Source: JBNAVY01 sp049700195
GTDB taxonomy: Bacteria; Bacillota; Thermoanaerobacteria; Thermoanaerobacterales; Thermoanaerobacteraceae
Reading direction: 5' to 3'
DNA length: 64,000 bases
NCBI GenBank assembly: GCA_049700195.1
Contig: JBNAVY010000002.1
Span: 38,570 to 102,569 of the forward strand
The notes beneath the pieces are model-generated. The model was not told the DNA's origin. It ran no database searches and saw nothing but the letters and a program-made list of their open reading frames with translations. A program made the translations under genes and the position numbers. Positions 9,408-17,096 of the stretch are shown in pieces. Each line of letters begins with the position of its first letter. Position 1 is the first letter of the stretch.

Positions 9408-9437
9408 AATATACATTTTTAATTGACATATGTCAAT
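9408..9437 (-). promoter_or_regulatory. Promoter with perfect TTGAC-N4-GTCAA palindrome over the -35
   Basis: Minus strand -35 TTGACA and -10 TATATT (9408-9413) are 17 bases apart. The -35 is the left half of the perfect palindrome ATTGACATATGTCAAT at 9422-9437. Similar dyads overlap the -35 of three other redox-gene promoters in this window. Confidence 0.75.
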
Positions 9438-9463
9438 AATAATATAAAATAAATATTGTAAAT

Positions 9464-9502
9464 AAAAGAAAAGAACTGTCTTAAAAACAGCTCTTTTCTT
9501 TT
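9464..9502 (-). terminator. Intrinsic terminator after the amino-acid permease
   Basis: A long stem of about 16 bp with one mismatch, AAAAGAAAAGAACTGT against ACAGCTCTTTTCTTTT, has T-rich flanks on both strands. It ends the permease gene. Confidence 0.85.
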
Positions 9503-9537
9503 ATTTACAATATTAGATAAATTATAAAAATTATATT

Positions 9538-10932
9538 TTACTCTACATAATCTTTTACTCTTGCATGATATCTTCCGTAACTAAAATATATTATCAATCC
9601 AATTAAAAGCCAGATTACGAAGCGTATTAAAGTAACAAGAGGTAAACTTGCAATAAGTGCAAGTGACCCAAATACACCAATAGTACCTATTAACCATATT
9701 GCTGGCACTTTAAATCCTCTTTGTTCATCTGGCTTTGTATACCTTAATACAATAACACTGATTGTTGTTAAGGCAAAGGCGGTCAATCCTCCGATATTTG
9801 CTAACTCTGCCAATTCGCCGACAGATAAAAAGCCTCCTAATAATAGTGCTGTTCCAAATACAACATATGTAGGTATCAATGGAACTCTTGTTTTAGGAGA
9901 TACTTTTGCAATGCCATCAGGTAAAAGTCCATCACGACTCATAGCAAAAAGAACACGAGTTGCACTTAGCCCATTTGCCAACATCGTTGCTATAAGACCG
10001 AAAAGTACTGCAACTGATACAAATGCACCACCCCAGTTTATTCCCACTTGCATTAAAGCAAAAGCTGTTGGATTTGGAACATCTAGGTCTTTATAATTTA
10101 CAATTCCTGTTAACACCGCAGCAACAGCAACATATAAAAGTGTTACTGTAGTAAGTCCACCTATAAGAGCAATAGGTATATCTTTTTTAGGATTTTTAAC
10201 TTCTTCTAATAAAGTAGTAACACCATCAAAACCTGTATATGCAAAAAAGGTCAATGCTGCTCCAGTCATAATACCTCCCCATCCAAAGGGAGCAAAAGGA
10301 ACCCAATTACCAGGGCGTATATGGAATATCCCAATAGATAAAAATACAAATATAGCTAAAACTTTAGCCATTGTAAAAAATGTGTTAACTCTACCTGCAT
10401 TTTTAATGCCGCTAAGTGCTGTAAAACCAACAATTAAAATACCTAATATTGCTGGTAGATTGATAAAACCACCATGTGCTATATCATGACTTAATACAAC
10501 TGGAAGTGTTATACCCATAGACTGCAAAAGTGAATTTACATATCCACCCCAACCAACAGATACGGTACTTGCTATTACAGTAAATTCAAAAATCAAATCC
10601 CAACCTACAATCCAAGCAAGTATTTCCCCTAGGGCTATATAGGAATACGTATATGCACTTCCCGCAACAGGAACCATAGATGCAAATTCAACATAGCAAA
10701 GACCAACAGCCATTGTAACAATGCCTCCAATTACAAAAGACATTATTACTCCAGGACCTGCATGTAAAGCTGCTGTAACACCAGGTAGTACAAAAATACC
10801 TGCACCTATAGTAGCACCAAGAACAAATAACATTAACTGCAAAGGCCCTAATGCCCTATTTAATTTATATTTTTCCTCGGATGCTAATTCCAATGCCTCG
10901 CCTATACTTTTTTTTCTAAACAAATTCCCCAT
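9538..10932 (-). CDS. APC-superfamily amino-acid permease (cationic amino acid transporter type)
   Basis: Integral membrane transporter of 464 residues with about 12 hydrophobic segments. The first carries GATIGAGIFVLPG, the unwound substrate-binding helix signature of APC transporters. The N-terminal cytoplasmic stretch (KSIGEALELASEEKYKLNRALGPLQL, in pieces) resembles the CAT/YfnA subgroup. AAAGGAGGTAAGAAA precedes the ATG. It stands alone between a terminator and an inverted repeat, downstream of alanine racemase on the same strand. The exact amino acid carried is not predictable; alanine or a cationic residue are the common options. Confidence 0.9.
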   Translation of the reverse strand: MGNLFRKKSIGEALELASEEKYKLNRALGPLQLMLFVLGATIGAGIFVLPGVTAALHAGPGVIMSFVIGGIVTMAVGLCYVEFASMVPVAGSAYTYSYIALGEILAWIVGWDLIFEFTVIASTVSVGWGGYVNSLLQSMGITLPVVLSHDIAHGGFINLPAILGILIVGFTALSGIKNAGRVNTFFTMAKVLAIFVFLSIGIFHIRPGNWVPFAPFGWGGIMTGAALTFFAYTGFDGVTTLLEEVKNPKKDIPIALIGGLTTVTLLYVAVAAVLTGIVNYKDLDVPNPTAFALMQVGINWGGAFVSVAVLFGLIATMLANGLSATRVLFAMSRDGLLPDGIAKVSPKTRVPLIPTYVVFGTALLLGGFLSVGELAELANIGGLTAFALTTISVIVLRYTKPDEQRGFKVPAIWLIGTIGVFGSLALIASLPLVTLIRFVIWLLIGLIIYFSYGRYHARVKDYVE

Positions 10933-10959
10933 TTTCTTACCTCCTTTTTTAAAATTTTA

Positions 10960-11002
10960 TAGCTCTTTAAATATCTAATATTTCTAAAATTTTAAAGAGC
11001 TA
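10960..11002 (-). repeat. Inverted repeat between alr and the permease
   Basis: TAGCTCTTTAAA (10960-10971) and TTTAAAGAGCTA (10991-11002) are perfect 12-bp arms around a 19-base loop. This may be a weak terminator for alr or a leader structure for the permease; no strong T tract follows. Confidence 0.6.
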
Positions 11003-11058
11003 TTTATATATTATTTATAAGGTATAATACCATATAAATAATTACCATATTTAGTATC

Positions 11059-12222
11059 TTATTCTAAATAATTTTTTACTCCTATTATTTTACCATTACT
11101 TATATATATTCTTGGGACCCTTCTAGATATGCTACAATATACTTCATAAGGTATTGTATTTAATTTATCAGCAACTTCTTCAACCTTTATATTTTTATCG
11201 CCCTGTTCCCCAAATAATACAACATCATCACCTACATTTACTCCTTTTATGTCTGTAACATCTATCATGCACTGATCCATACATATTCTTCCGACAATTG
11301 GTGCAAAATTATTTTTAACCAAAACATTATGATTGTTTGATAAAAGCCTGTTAAGTCCATCAGCATATCCTACGGGAAGAGTTGCAATTTTAGATGGTCT
11401 TTTTGTTATAAATGTACGTCCATAACTAATCGCTTGTCCTTTGGGCATATCTTTTATATATACAATTTTGGTTTTAAAATTCATTGTAGGTTTTATATTT
11501 ATTATCTTTTTAACATCTTTGGAAGGATAACTTCCATATAATATAATACCTGGTCTTATCATATCTAAATATGTTTCTTTTAAATCTAAAATAGCTCCAC
11601 TGTTTGCAATATGTTTTATTGGTATATGTATATTTTCCATTTCTATAGCATTAACAACATTCTTAAATTGAGTAAATTGTTTTATAGAGTATGCTTTGTC
11701 TTTTTCATCAGATGTAGAAAAATGGCTATATATCCCTTCTATTATAATACCTTGCAGTTTACTCATATTTATAATGTCATTTACTGCTTTATTTGTATTT
11801 GTATACCCTAATCTTCCCATACCTGTATCAAGTTTTATATGTATCAAAGCTCTTTTATTTTCTTTTAATGCAATTTTTGATAATTCTTCTGCATATGATA
11901 ATTCAAATACTGTTTGTGTAATATTATATGAAATTAAAACTTTTGCAAAATTAAGCGGAGTATATCCAAAAACTAAAATAGGAGTTAGAATTCCGCTGTT
12001 TCTTAATTCGATCCCTTCTTCAACTGTAGCAACAGCTAAATATTCTACTCCATTTTTAATTAAAGTATTTGCCACTTCTATTGACCCATGTCCATATGAA
12101 TTTGCTTTTACAACACCCATTAATTTAACATTACTACCTGCCATCTTTTTGATTTCATTAAAATTATAAGCTATATTATCAAGAAAAATTTCCGCTCTTG
12201 TAGGTCTAAATTCATCAAACAT
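11059..12222 (-). CDS. alr: Alanine racemase
   Basis: PLP enzyme that interconverts L- and D-alanine for peptidoglycan, 387 residues. GVVKANSYGHG carries the PLP lysine. The C-terminal beta-domain has RICMDQCMIDVTD with the family cysteine/aspartate region, and YCSISRRVPR near the end. The ATG at 12222 has GGGGGGAG five bases upstream; an upstream in-frame start at 12258 lacks a site. It is monocistronic in appearance. A sporulation-specific paralog is possible but cannot be separated from the housekeeping form here. Confidence 0.94.
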   Translation of the reverse strand: MFDEFRPTRAEIFLDNIAYNFNEIKKMAGSNVKLMGVVKANSYGHGSIEVANTLIKNGVEYLAVATVEEGIELRNSGILTPILVFGYTPLNFAKVLISYNITQTVFELSYAEELSKIALKENKRALIHIKLDTGMGRLGYTNTNKAVNDIINMSKLQGIIIEGIYSHFSTSDEKDKAYSIKQFTQFKNVVNAIEMENIHIPIKHIANSGAILDLKETYLDMIRPGIILYGSYPSKDVKKIINIKPTMNFKTKIVYIKDMPKGQAISYGRTFITKRPSKIATLPVGYADGLNRLLSNNHNVLVKNNFAPIVGRICMDQCMIDVTDIKGVNVGDDVVLFGEQGDKNIKVEEVADKLNTIPYEVYCSISRRVPRIYISNGKIIGVKNYLE

Positions 12223-12320
12223 TATATCTCCCCCCTTAACAAAATATAAATTATTCACTATATTCTTTATATTATATAATTCGATACATTTAATAAAAAT
12301 CCTTCTCTATTACTTAATTA

Positions 12321-12926
12321 TTAATAAATCTCATACATTTTTCCCCATTTATTCCACAGATGAGTATCTATTTCATCTACTATAACTGGATCAAATTGTA
12401 ATCCTTTATAATTTAAAATTTCATTCTTTATTTGTTCCCAAGGTAGCCTTTGTCTATAAGCCCTATTTGAAGCCATAGCATCAATACTATCACAGATCGA
12501 GATAATTCGTGCACCCAAAGGAATTCTGGTTTCTTTCAATCCATCGGGATATCCTCTGCCATCCCATCTTTCATGATGGTAAAGCACAATCTGAGCTATC
12601 TCCTTTAGTCTTTTTGATTTTATTAAAATGTTATACCCAATTACAGGGTGCATCTTTATAATTTCAAATTCATGTGGAAGAAGTTTGCTTTTTTTATTTA
12701 ATATTTGATCTGAAATACCAATTTTACCTATATCATGTAAATGTGCTGCAATATGTACTTTCTCAAGCTCTTTTCCCCTCAATCCTATCTTTTTAGCTAA
12801 ATCTACAGTCATATCAGCTACCCTTATTGAGTGGCCTTTCGTATAAACATCTTTTGCTTCCAATGCTGCTATTAGACACTCTATTATATCATGGAATATA
12901 TCTTGTCTTAATGTAAAAAATTTCAT
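12321..12926 (-). CDS. HD-GYP domain phosphohydrolase
   Basis: Stand-alone HD-GYP protein of 201 residues. All key motifs are present: HLHDIGKIGIS (HD), HPVIGY, and HHERWDGRGYPDG (GYP). Such domains hydrolyse c-di-GMP to pGpG or GMP. There is no N-terminal receiver or membrane part; the protein starts almost directly with the domain after AGGAGG-like GGGAGG. It may regulate c-di-GMP or cGAMP levels together with the GGDEF/HD-GYP protein at 2594. Confidence 0.9.
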   Translation of the reverse strand: MKFFTLRQDIFHDIIECLIAALEAKDVYTKGHSIRVADMTVDLAKKIGLRGKELEKVHIAAHLHDIGKIGISDQILNKKSKLLPHEFEIIKMHPVIGYNILIKSKRLKEIAQIVLYHHERWDGRGYPDGLKETRIPLGARIISICDSIDAMASNRAYRQRLPWEQIKNEILNYKGLQFDPVIVDEIDTHLWNKWGKMYEIY

Positions 12927-12967
12927 AAATGTCCTCCCATCTATATTAGCATCTTTTGTTATTCAAT

Positions 12968-12998
12968 AAAACCCCTGCTACTGCAGGGGTTTTATTTT
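12968..12998 (-). terminator. Intrinsic terminator ending the extended feo cluster
   Basis: Hairpin AACCCCTGC-tact-GCAGGGGTT with A/T flanks. Its minus-strand arm encodes the last codons (PLQ) of the gene ending at 12978, and T-rich sequence follows. It marks the end of the transcription unit that runs down from 19.8 kb. Confidence 0.85.
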
Positions 12999-13697
12999 CT
13001 CAGCTTTTTTTTTCTTTATCACATTTGACGTTTTTTCTACAACTTCTTTTTTTGTAGTTGTAAAAATTTCTTTTTTAAATCTAAACTCTTTTTCTTCTTT
13101 ATCATATTTCCCTTTGAATTTAACAACTTTTATAAAAATCTCTTTTCCCTTTTTAAAAAACTCTAAAAAGTTATCAGATACTCCAATCAATTTTCCATTG
13201 AGATCTTGAAACATCTCTGAATTAACAGCTACAAACAAAATCAACTTCTTATTCTTAAAAGCCTCAAGTAAAGTCTCTGCAAGCTCTTCTTTTTTTTCAG
13301 CATTCACAAGAAGTAGCGTAAAAGAAGGTATAACAATAACCGCATTCTCATTTGCTAAATCCAGTATCTGATTTAGAATTTTAGGATTACTGTAATCACC
13401 CTTGTAATAATTATCTTCTTCCTCTCTTAGCTCTTTTACTGCGGGGTCATAGTCAAAAAAAGTTATATTCCTTCTTTCTTCATTTAGCCCAAATACTTGC
13501 AAATTCCTTAATATCCCTTCTATAGGAGCACTTGTTGCAAGATAAAACACATTTGCGCCTTCTATTTTATTTAAAAAATTAGCTATAAATTTTTGAGCAA
13601 ACAAGGGTTTTGCGGCCGCCATAGGCCCTGCAAGTAAGGTAAACGATGGCAAACTAAATTTTAAGCCTTCTAATTCAAAATAAGCAGGAAATTTCAA
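12978..13697 (-). CDS. KaiC/RecA-like protein with degenerate P-loop (second copy)
   Basis: Protein of 239 residues that follows the KaiC/RAD55/FlaH-like RecA fold pattern: an N-terminal strand, a P-loop region, an LATS-type strand and later a hydrophobic Walker B strand. The P-loop reads GPMAAAKPLFAQKF where active relatives have GxxGxGKT/S, so the last glycine and the Mg-binding Thr/Ser are lost. The Walker B strand reads VIVIPSFTLLL with Pro where Asp is expected. It should therefore not hydrolyse ATP. The C terminus is lysine rich (about residues 195-239). It starts at a TTG seven bases after GGGAGG. It is the last gene of the feo-associated cluster, 13 bases after its paralog. Function unknown; no close characterised family recognised. 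Confidence 0.75.
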   Translation of the reverse strand: MKFPAYFELEGLKFSLPSFTLLAGPMAAAKPLFAQKFIANFLNKIEGANVFYLATSAPIEGILRNLQVFGLNEERRNITFFDYDPAVKELREEEDNYYKGDYSNPKILNQILDLANENAVIVIPSFTLLLVNAEKKEELAETLLEAFKNKKLILFVAVNSEMFQDLNGKLIGVSDNFLEFFKKGKEIFIKVVKFKGKYDKEEKEFRFKKEIFTTTKKEVVEKTSNVIKKKKAEKIKPLQ

Positions 13698-13710
13698 AAA
13701 TAACACCTCC

Positions 13711-14466
13711 CTACAACTTTTTAATAGCAGGTATTAAGTTTGTCCTCCCACTTTCCGCCTCTTTTTTTATTTCCATGATTATATCCTGAGTTAGAGGCAC
13801 TACAATTTCTTCTTCCTTATATTTAACCTGATGCATTTTAACCACCTTCAAAGTCAACTTCATTTCTTTATTCATTCCACTCATCAAAAGATTATAAGAA
13901 TCTTCCTCTAAAGTCCTTGCCCAATCCTTGTAGGCATCACTATTCAAAGTAAGAACATAAAAGTAATTTTTATCTTCATTTCTAACCAAATGCTTTAACT
14001 TCTCGTACATCTTTTCACCATAAGTCTTTGAAAAGAACAATAGATTAAGAGAGGCACTTGTTACAAGTGTATTTAAACTGTTTTCTTTTTTGATTCTATC
14101 TTTTGCCAAATCTAAGGCTTTGTCCCAAACATCTGGTTTGACATAATTTGCTCTTATTGAATTTTCAGAAACTTCCTCTATATTTTCTATCTGTGGTGCA
14201 AGTTCAATGTAAAATAATCTTTTTTCTTCTTCATATTTTTCTAAATCACAGCCTAAATGTTTCATCATTTCCTTGTGTGTTTCAATAGTAGTGCTGGCAG
14301 TCATAAATATCACATTTCCGCCTTTTTTAAGCCACTCGTCAGCAAAGAAATTCCCTATTAAAGGCTTGCCTGAGCCTCCCGGTCCACTTACCAATAGAGG
14401 CTTTTCGTACACCCACCCTTCATAAAAAAGATCTTTCATCCATTCCCTCTGAAAATGTATCTTCAT
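13711..14466 (-). CDS. KaiC/RecA-like protein with altered P-loop (first copy)
   Basis: Protein of 251 residues with the same RecA-like layout as its downstream neighbour. The P-loop is GPGGSGKPLIGNFF: the Gly-Lys is kept but Pro replaces the Mg-coordinating Thr/Ser, a change shared with the next gene. The Walker B strand reads LNTLVTSASLNLLFF, with Thr in place of the usual Asp. Catalysis is unlikely, although nucleotide binding might remain. It starts with a good AAGGAGGG site and lies 22 bases after the divergent feoB. The location suggests a role with that membrane protein, for example as a sensor or scaffold; this is inference from context only. Confidence 0.75.
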   Translation of the reverse strand: MKIHFQREWMKDLFYEGWVYEKPLLVSGPGGSGKPLIGNFFADEWLKKGGNVIFMTASTTIETHKEMMKHLGCDLEKYEEEKRLFYIELAPQIENIEEVSENSIRANYVKPDVWDKALDLAKDRIKKENSLNTLVTSASLNLLFFSKTYGEKMYEKLKHLVRNEDKNYFYVLTLNSDAYKDWARTLEEDSYNLLMSGMNKEMKLTLKVVKMHQVKYKEEEIVVPLTQDIIMEIKKEAESGRTNLIPAIKKL

Positions 14467-14488
14467 AATAGTAACCCTCCTTTTATTT

Positions 14489-16366
14489 TTATATCAATGC
14501 AATTAATCTATAAATAAGACCAGCAATCAGCATGCCATATAAAAAAGTAGAAATTGTAACAATCAATGCTCTTTTAAGGCCAAATTCTTTTATAAACATA
14601 CCAAAAGCAATTATACATGGTATCTGAATTGATGATGCTAAACCAAATGTAAATATCTGAAGATTTGTTAAAACGCTAGCAAAATCATAAGTACCCATGG
14701 CGTTAGCCAACATAGCTATTACAAGGTCCTTCTGCAAAAAACCATAGAGAAGTGGAATTATCGAATTTGCAGGAAGTCCAAGCCAGCTAACTGTTAAAAA
14801 TTTAAAAGGATTTACTATATAATACGTAAGGTCATAATATTCAAATATTCCATACAATATTCCACCAGCTACTAAAAGTGGAATAACAACTATTACGAAA
14901 TCCTCCATCCTCACCCATGCTTTTATAAAAAGATTCCTTATAACAGGCATACGATAAGGAGGCATTTCTTCTACAACAGGCAATTTTTCTTTTGAAATTA
15001 CTACTCCTATAATCTTAGAAGTTAATATAAATACAACAAAAAGTACAATATAAGTAAATATAAGATACCATATACCTGCATAATGCCCAACAACACCAAA
15101 AAGTATTGCATTTCTTGAAGAACAAGGCACAGTTGAATAAAGTATTGCAACTTTTAATCTGTCTTTAAAATCTCCTAATACTTTAGTAGATCTTATAGCT
15201 GGGACACTGCAGCCAAAACCTAACATTAAAGGAATAATTGCTTTTGCAGGAAGATTAAGTTTAGACATTATACCATTTAGTGCAATTATAAAACGAGATA
15301 AAACACCTGTATCCTCCATGAAAGTAAGTATAATATAAAATATACCTACATATGGTACTGCAATGCTTATTCCCGCTGCAAGCCCAATAAATGCATTAAA
15401 AACAAGTACACTAAAAAAAGGATAATTTAGCAGATAATTGCTTATATTATTTGCATATTTTTCAAATAAATTGCCCAAAGTATCCTGAAAATAACCGCCA
15501 ACATAAAATAAAACTAAAAATATAAATGACAGAACAGCCAAACTAAATATCGCACTTCCTAAAGGATTATGTATTATAAAATTATCAAGGAAATTCAAGC
15601 TGTTTTTTTTATCTTCTTTGTAAGTCAAAATTTTCTGAGAAATATAAAAAGCATATCCTGCCCTTGTAATTACAATATCCTTAGAAATATTAAGATGTAC
15701 TTCTTTATAACTTTGTTTTAAAGTTTCAAAACTATTTAAATTTAAAATTTTAGATACCATATTTTCTTCTTCTAATACTTTTACAGCAATACCTCTTCTA
15801 GAGAATTTATCCGATAAATCTATTTTATCCTCTATTATTTTAATCATCTCTTCTATATAATCATCATAATAGACTTTATAATTTGACTTTCTAACTAATT
15901 TGAAAGATGATTTAAGTTTGTCAAACTCTTTTTTAAATGGATTTATAACAATTACAGGAACACCAAACAATTTTTCTAAAGCTTCTAAATCTATATTTAT
16001 TCCTTTTTTCAATGCTTCTTCATAAAAATTTACTGCTATTAAAAAAGGGACTCCCAGCTCTGCTAGTTGGAGAGAAATTATTAAGTTTCTCTCCAGTGCA
16101 AGAGCATCAAGAATTTGTATTACAAAATCGTAATTTTTCTCAAGTATCAACCTATAAGTAACTTTTTCTTCCTCACTGGTGGGAGTTAAACTATAAATTC
16201 CAGGAGTATCTATAAATTCCCAAACTTCATTTTCAACTTTTACACTTCCCTTGGTAACATCAACAGTTGTTCCAGGATAATTAGATACTATGACTTTTGC
16301 ACCTGTTATAGTGTTTAAAAAAAGTGATTTTCCTACATTAGGCTGTCCTACTAATAAAGCTCTCAT
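14489..16366 (-). CDS. Divergent second FeoB-like GTPase/membrane transporter
   Basis: FeoB-family protein of 625 residues. The N-terminal G domain has G1 GQPNVGKS and G3 DTPG, but the G4 motif is NFYE instead of the NxxD found in the canonical FeoB at 17097 (NMSD). About eight to ten membrane segments follow from residue ~270, with gate-like motifs GFGCSVPAIRST and VPCSSRNAI where the canonical copy has GFGCNVPGIMAT and MSCAARLPVY. These changes suggest altered nucleotide specificity or another metal. It overlaps the end of the upstream DtxR/FeoA gene by 29 bases. Ferrous iron remains the default substrate guess; manganese or another divalent metal is possible. Confidence 0.85.
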   Translation of the reverse strand: MRALLVGQPNVGKSLFLNTITGAKVIVSNYPGTTVDVTKGSVKVENEVWEFIDTPGIYSLTPTSEEEKVTYRLILEKNYDFVIQILDALALERNLIISLQLAELGVPFLIAVNFYEEALKKGINIDLEALEKLFGVPVIVINPFKKEFDKLKSSFKLVRKSNYKVYYDDYIEEMIKIIEDKIDLSDKFSRRGIAVKVLEEENMVSKILNLNSFETLKQSYKEVHLNISKDIVITRAGYAFYISQKILTYKEDKKNSLNFLDNFIIHNPLGSAIFSLAVLSFIFLVLFYVGGYFQDTLGNLFEKYANNISNYLLNYPFFSVLVFNAFIGLAAGISIAVPYVGIFYIILTFMEDTGVLSRFIIALNGIMSKLNLPAKAIIPLMLGFGCSVPAIRSTKVLGDFKDRLKVAILYSTVPCSSRNAILFGVVGHYAGIWYLIFTYIVLFVVFILTSKIIGVVISKEKLPVVEEMPPYRMPVIRNLFIKAWVRMEDFVIVVIPLLVAGGILYGIFEYYDLTYYIVNPFKFLTVSWLGLPANSIIPLLYGFLQKDLVIAMLANAMGTYDFASVLTNLQIFTFGLASSIQIPCIIAFGMFIKEFGLKRALIVTISTFLYGMLIAGLIYRLIALI

Positions 16367-16913
16367 CTTTTAACACTCCCTCTATATTATCTCCTATTTT
16401 CTTATCCAGAACTATTAATCTTCTATGACTTTCTATCACTAATAAATCACTTCTTTTTTTTATGATTTTAAAATAACTCCCTGGTGCCAATCCAAGACCT
16501 ATTAATCTGGATAAAATCATAGGATTATCTATAGATAACTTTACAATAAATCCTGTATCATTTTGATTAAAATTATTTAATTTTAAAGGGGATGAGACAT
16601 CTTCAAAAGCTACCTTTAAATCATTAGTATCATAATGTTCTAAAGCATGAGCTATTTGGTGATTATAAACATTTTCTATAAATGTATGCTTTTCAAAAAT
16701 TTCTTGTGACTTTAACTTCCCTTGAGATGTTAAACATACACTTTCTTTTGATATTTTTATATAATCGTCATTTTCTAAGCTTTTTAAGGCTTTTACGACA
16801 TCCTCTTTTTCCAGTTTACTTTCCAAAGTTATTTCATTAAATGTAGAGGTATTATCATCTTTCTCGCGCAAAAACCTTAAAATATCCTCTTTCAGGATTT
16901 TTAACCATTCCAT
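16338..16913 (-). CDS. DtxR-like winged-helix/FeoA fusion regulator
   Basis: Protein of 191 residues. The first ~60 residues look like a winged helix (LESKLEKEDVVKALKSLEN) and the next stretch (FIENVYNHQIAHALEHYD, about 70-100) like the DtxR/MntR dimerization helix. The C-terminal ~75 residues are an FeoA/SH3-like domain (SRLIGLGLAPGSYFKIIKK). It fits a metalloregulator or FeoA-type partner of the second FeoB, whose gene overlaps its 3' end. The ATG at 16913 follows GGGGGGAG by three bases. It lies 19 bases after the Cys-rich small protein. Confidence 0.78.
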   Translation of the reverse strand: MEWLKILKEDILRFLREKDDNTSTFNEITLESKLEKEDVVKALKSLENDDYIKISKESVCLTSQGKLKSQEIFEKHTFIENVYNHQIAHALEHYDTNDLKVAFEDVSSPLKLNNFNQNDTGFIVKLSIDNPMILSRLIGLGLAPGSYFKIIKKRSDLLVIESHRRLIVLDKKIGDNIEGVLKDESFISRTA

Positions 16914-16932
16914 AATCTCCCCCCTTAGCAAA

Positions 16933-17076
16933 TCATTTTTTATTAATATTTAAAGAGCTACAATTATTTTTTAAAGGACAATTAGCACATTTATCATTTT
17001 TAATTCCACGTCTAAAACTATTATACAATATCCATAATGAAAAAAGTCCTGCAGCAATTAAAATTATATACTCCAT
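16933..17076 (-). CDS. FeoB-associated Cys-rich small membrane protein
   Basis: A 47-residue protein directly after feoB. It starts MEYIILIAAGLFSLWILY, a single membrane segment, followed by a basic stretch (RRGIKND) and three cysteines in CANCPLKNNC. This is the pattern of the FeoB-associated Cys-rich family that takes the place of FeoC in Firmicutes. AGAGGTTGG precedes the ATG. Gaps are 20 bases to feoB and 19 to the DtxR/FeoA gene. It may bind iron or an Fe-S cluster and regulate FeoB. Confidence 0.85.
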   Translation of the reverse strand: MEYIILIAAGLFSLWILYNSFRRGIKNDKCANCPLKNNCSSLNINKK

Positions 17077-17096
17077 AAAAACCAACCTCTCTTGTT

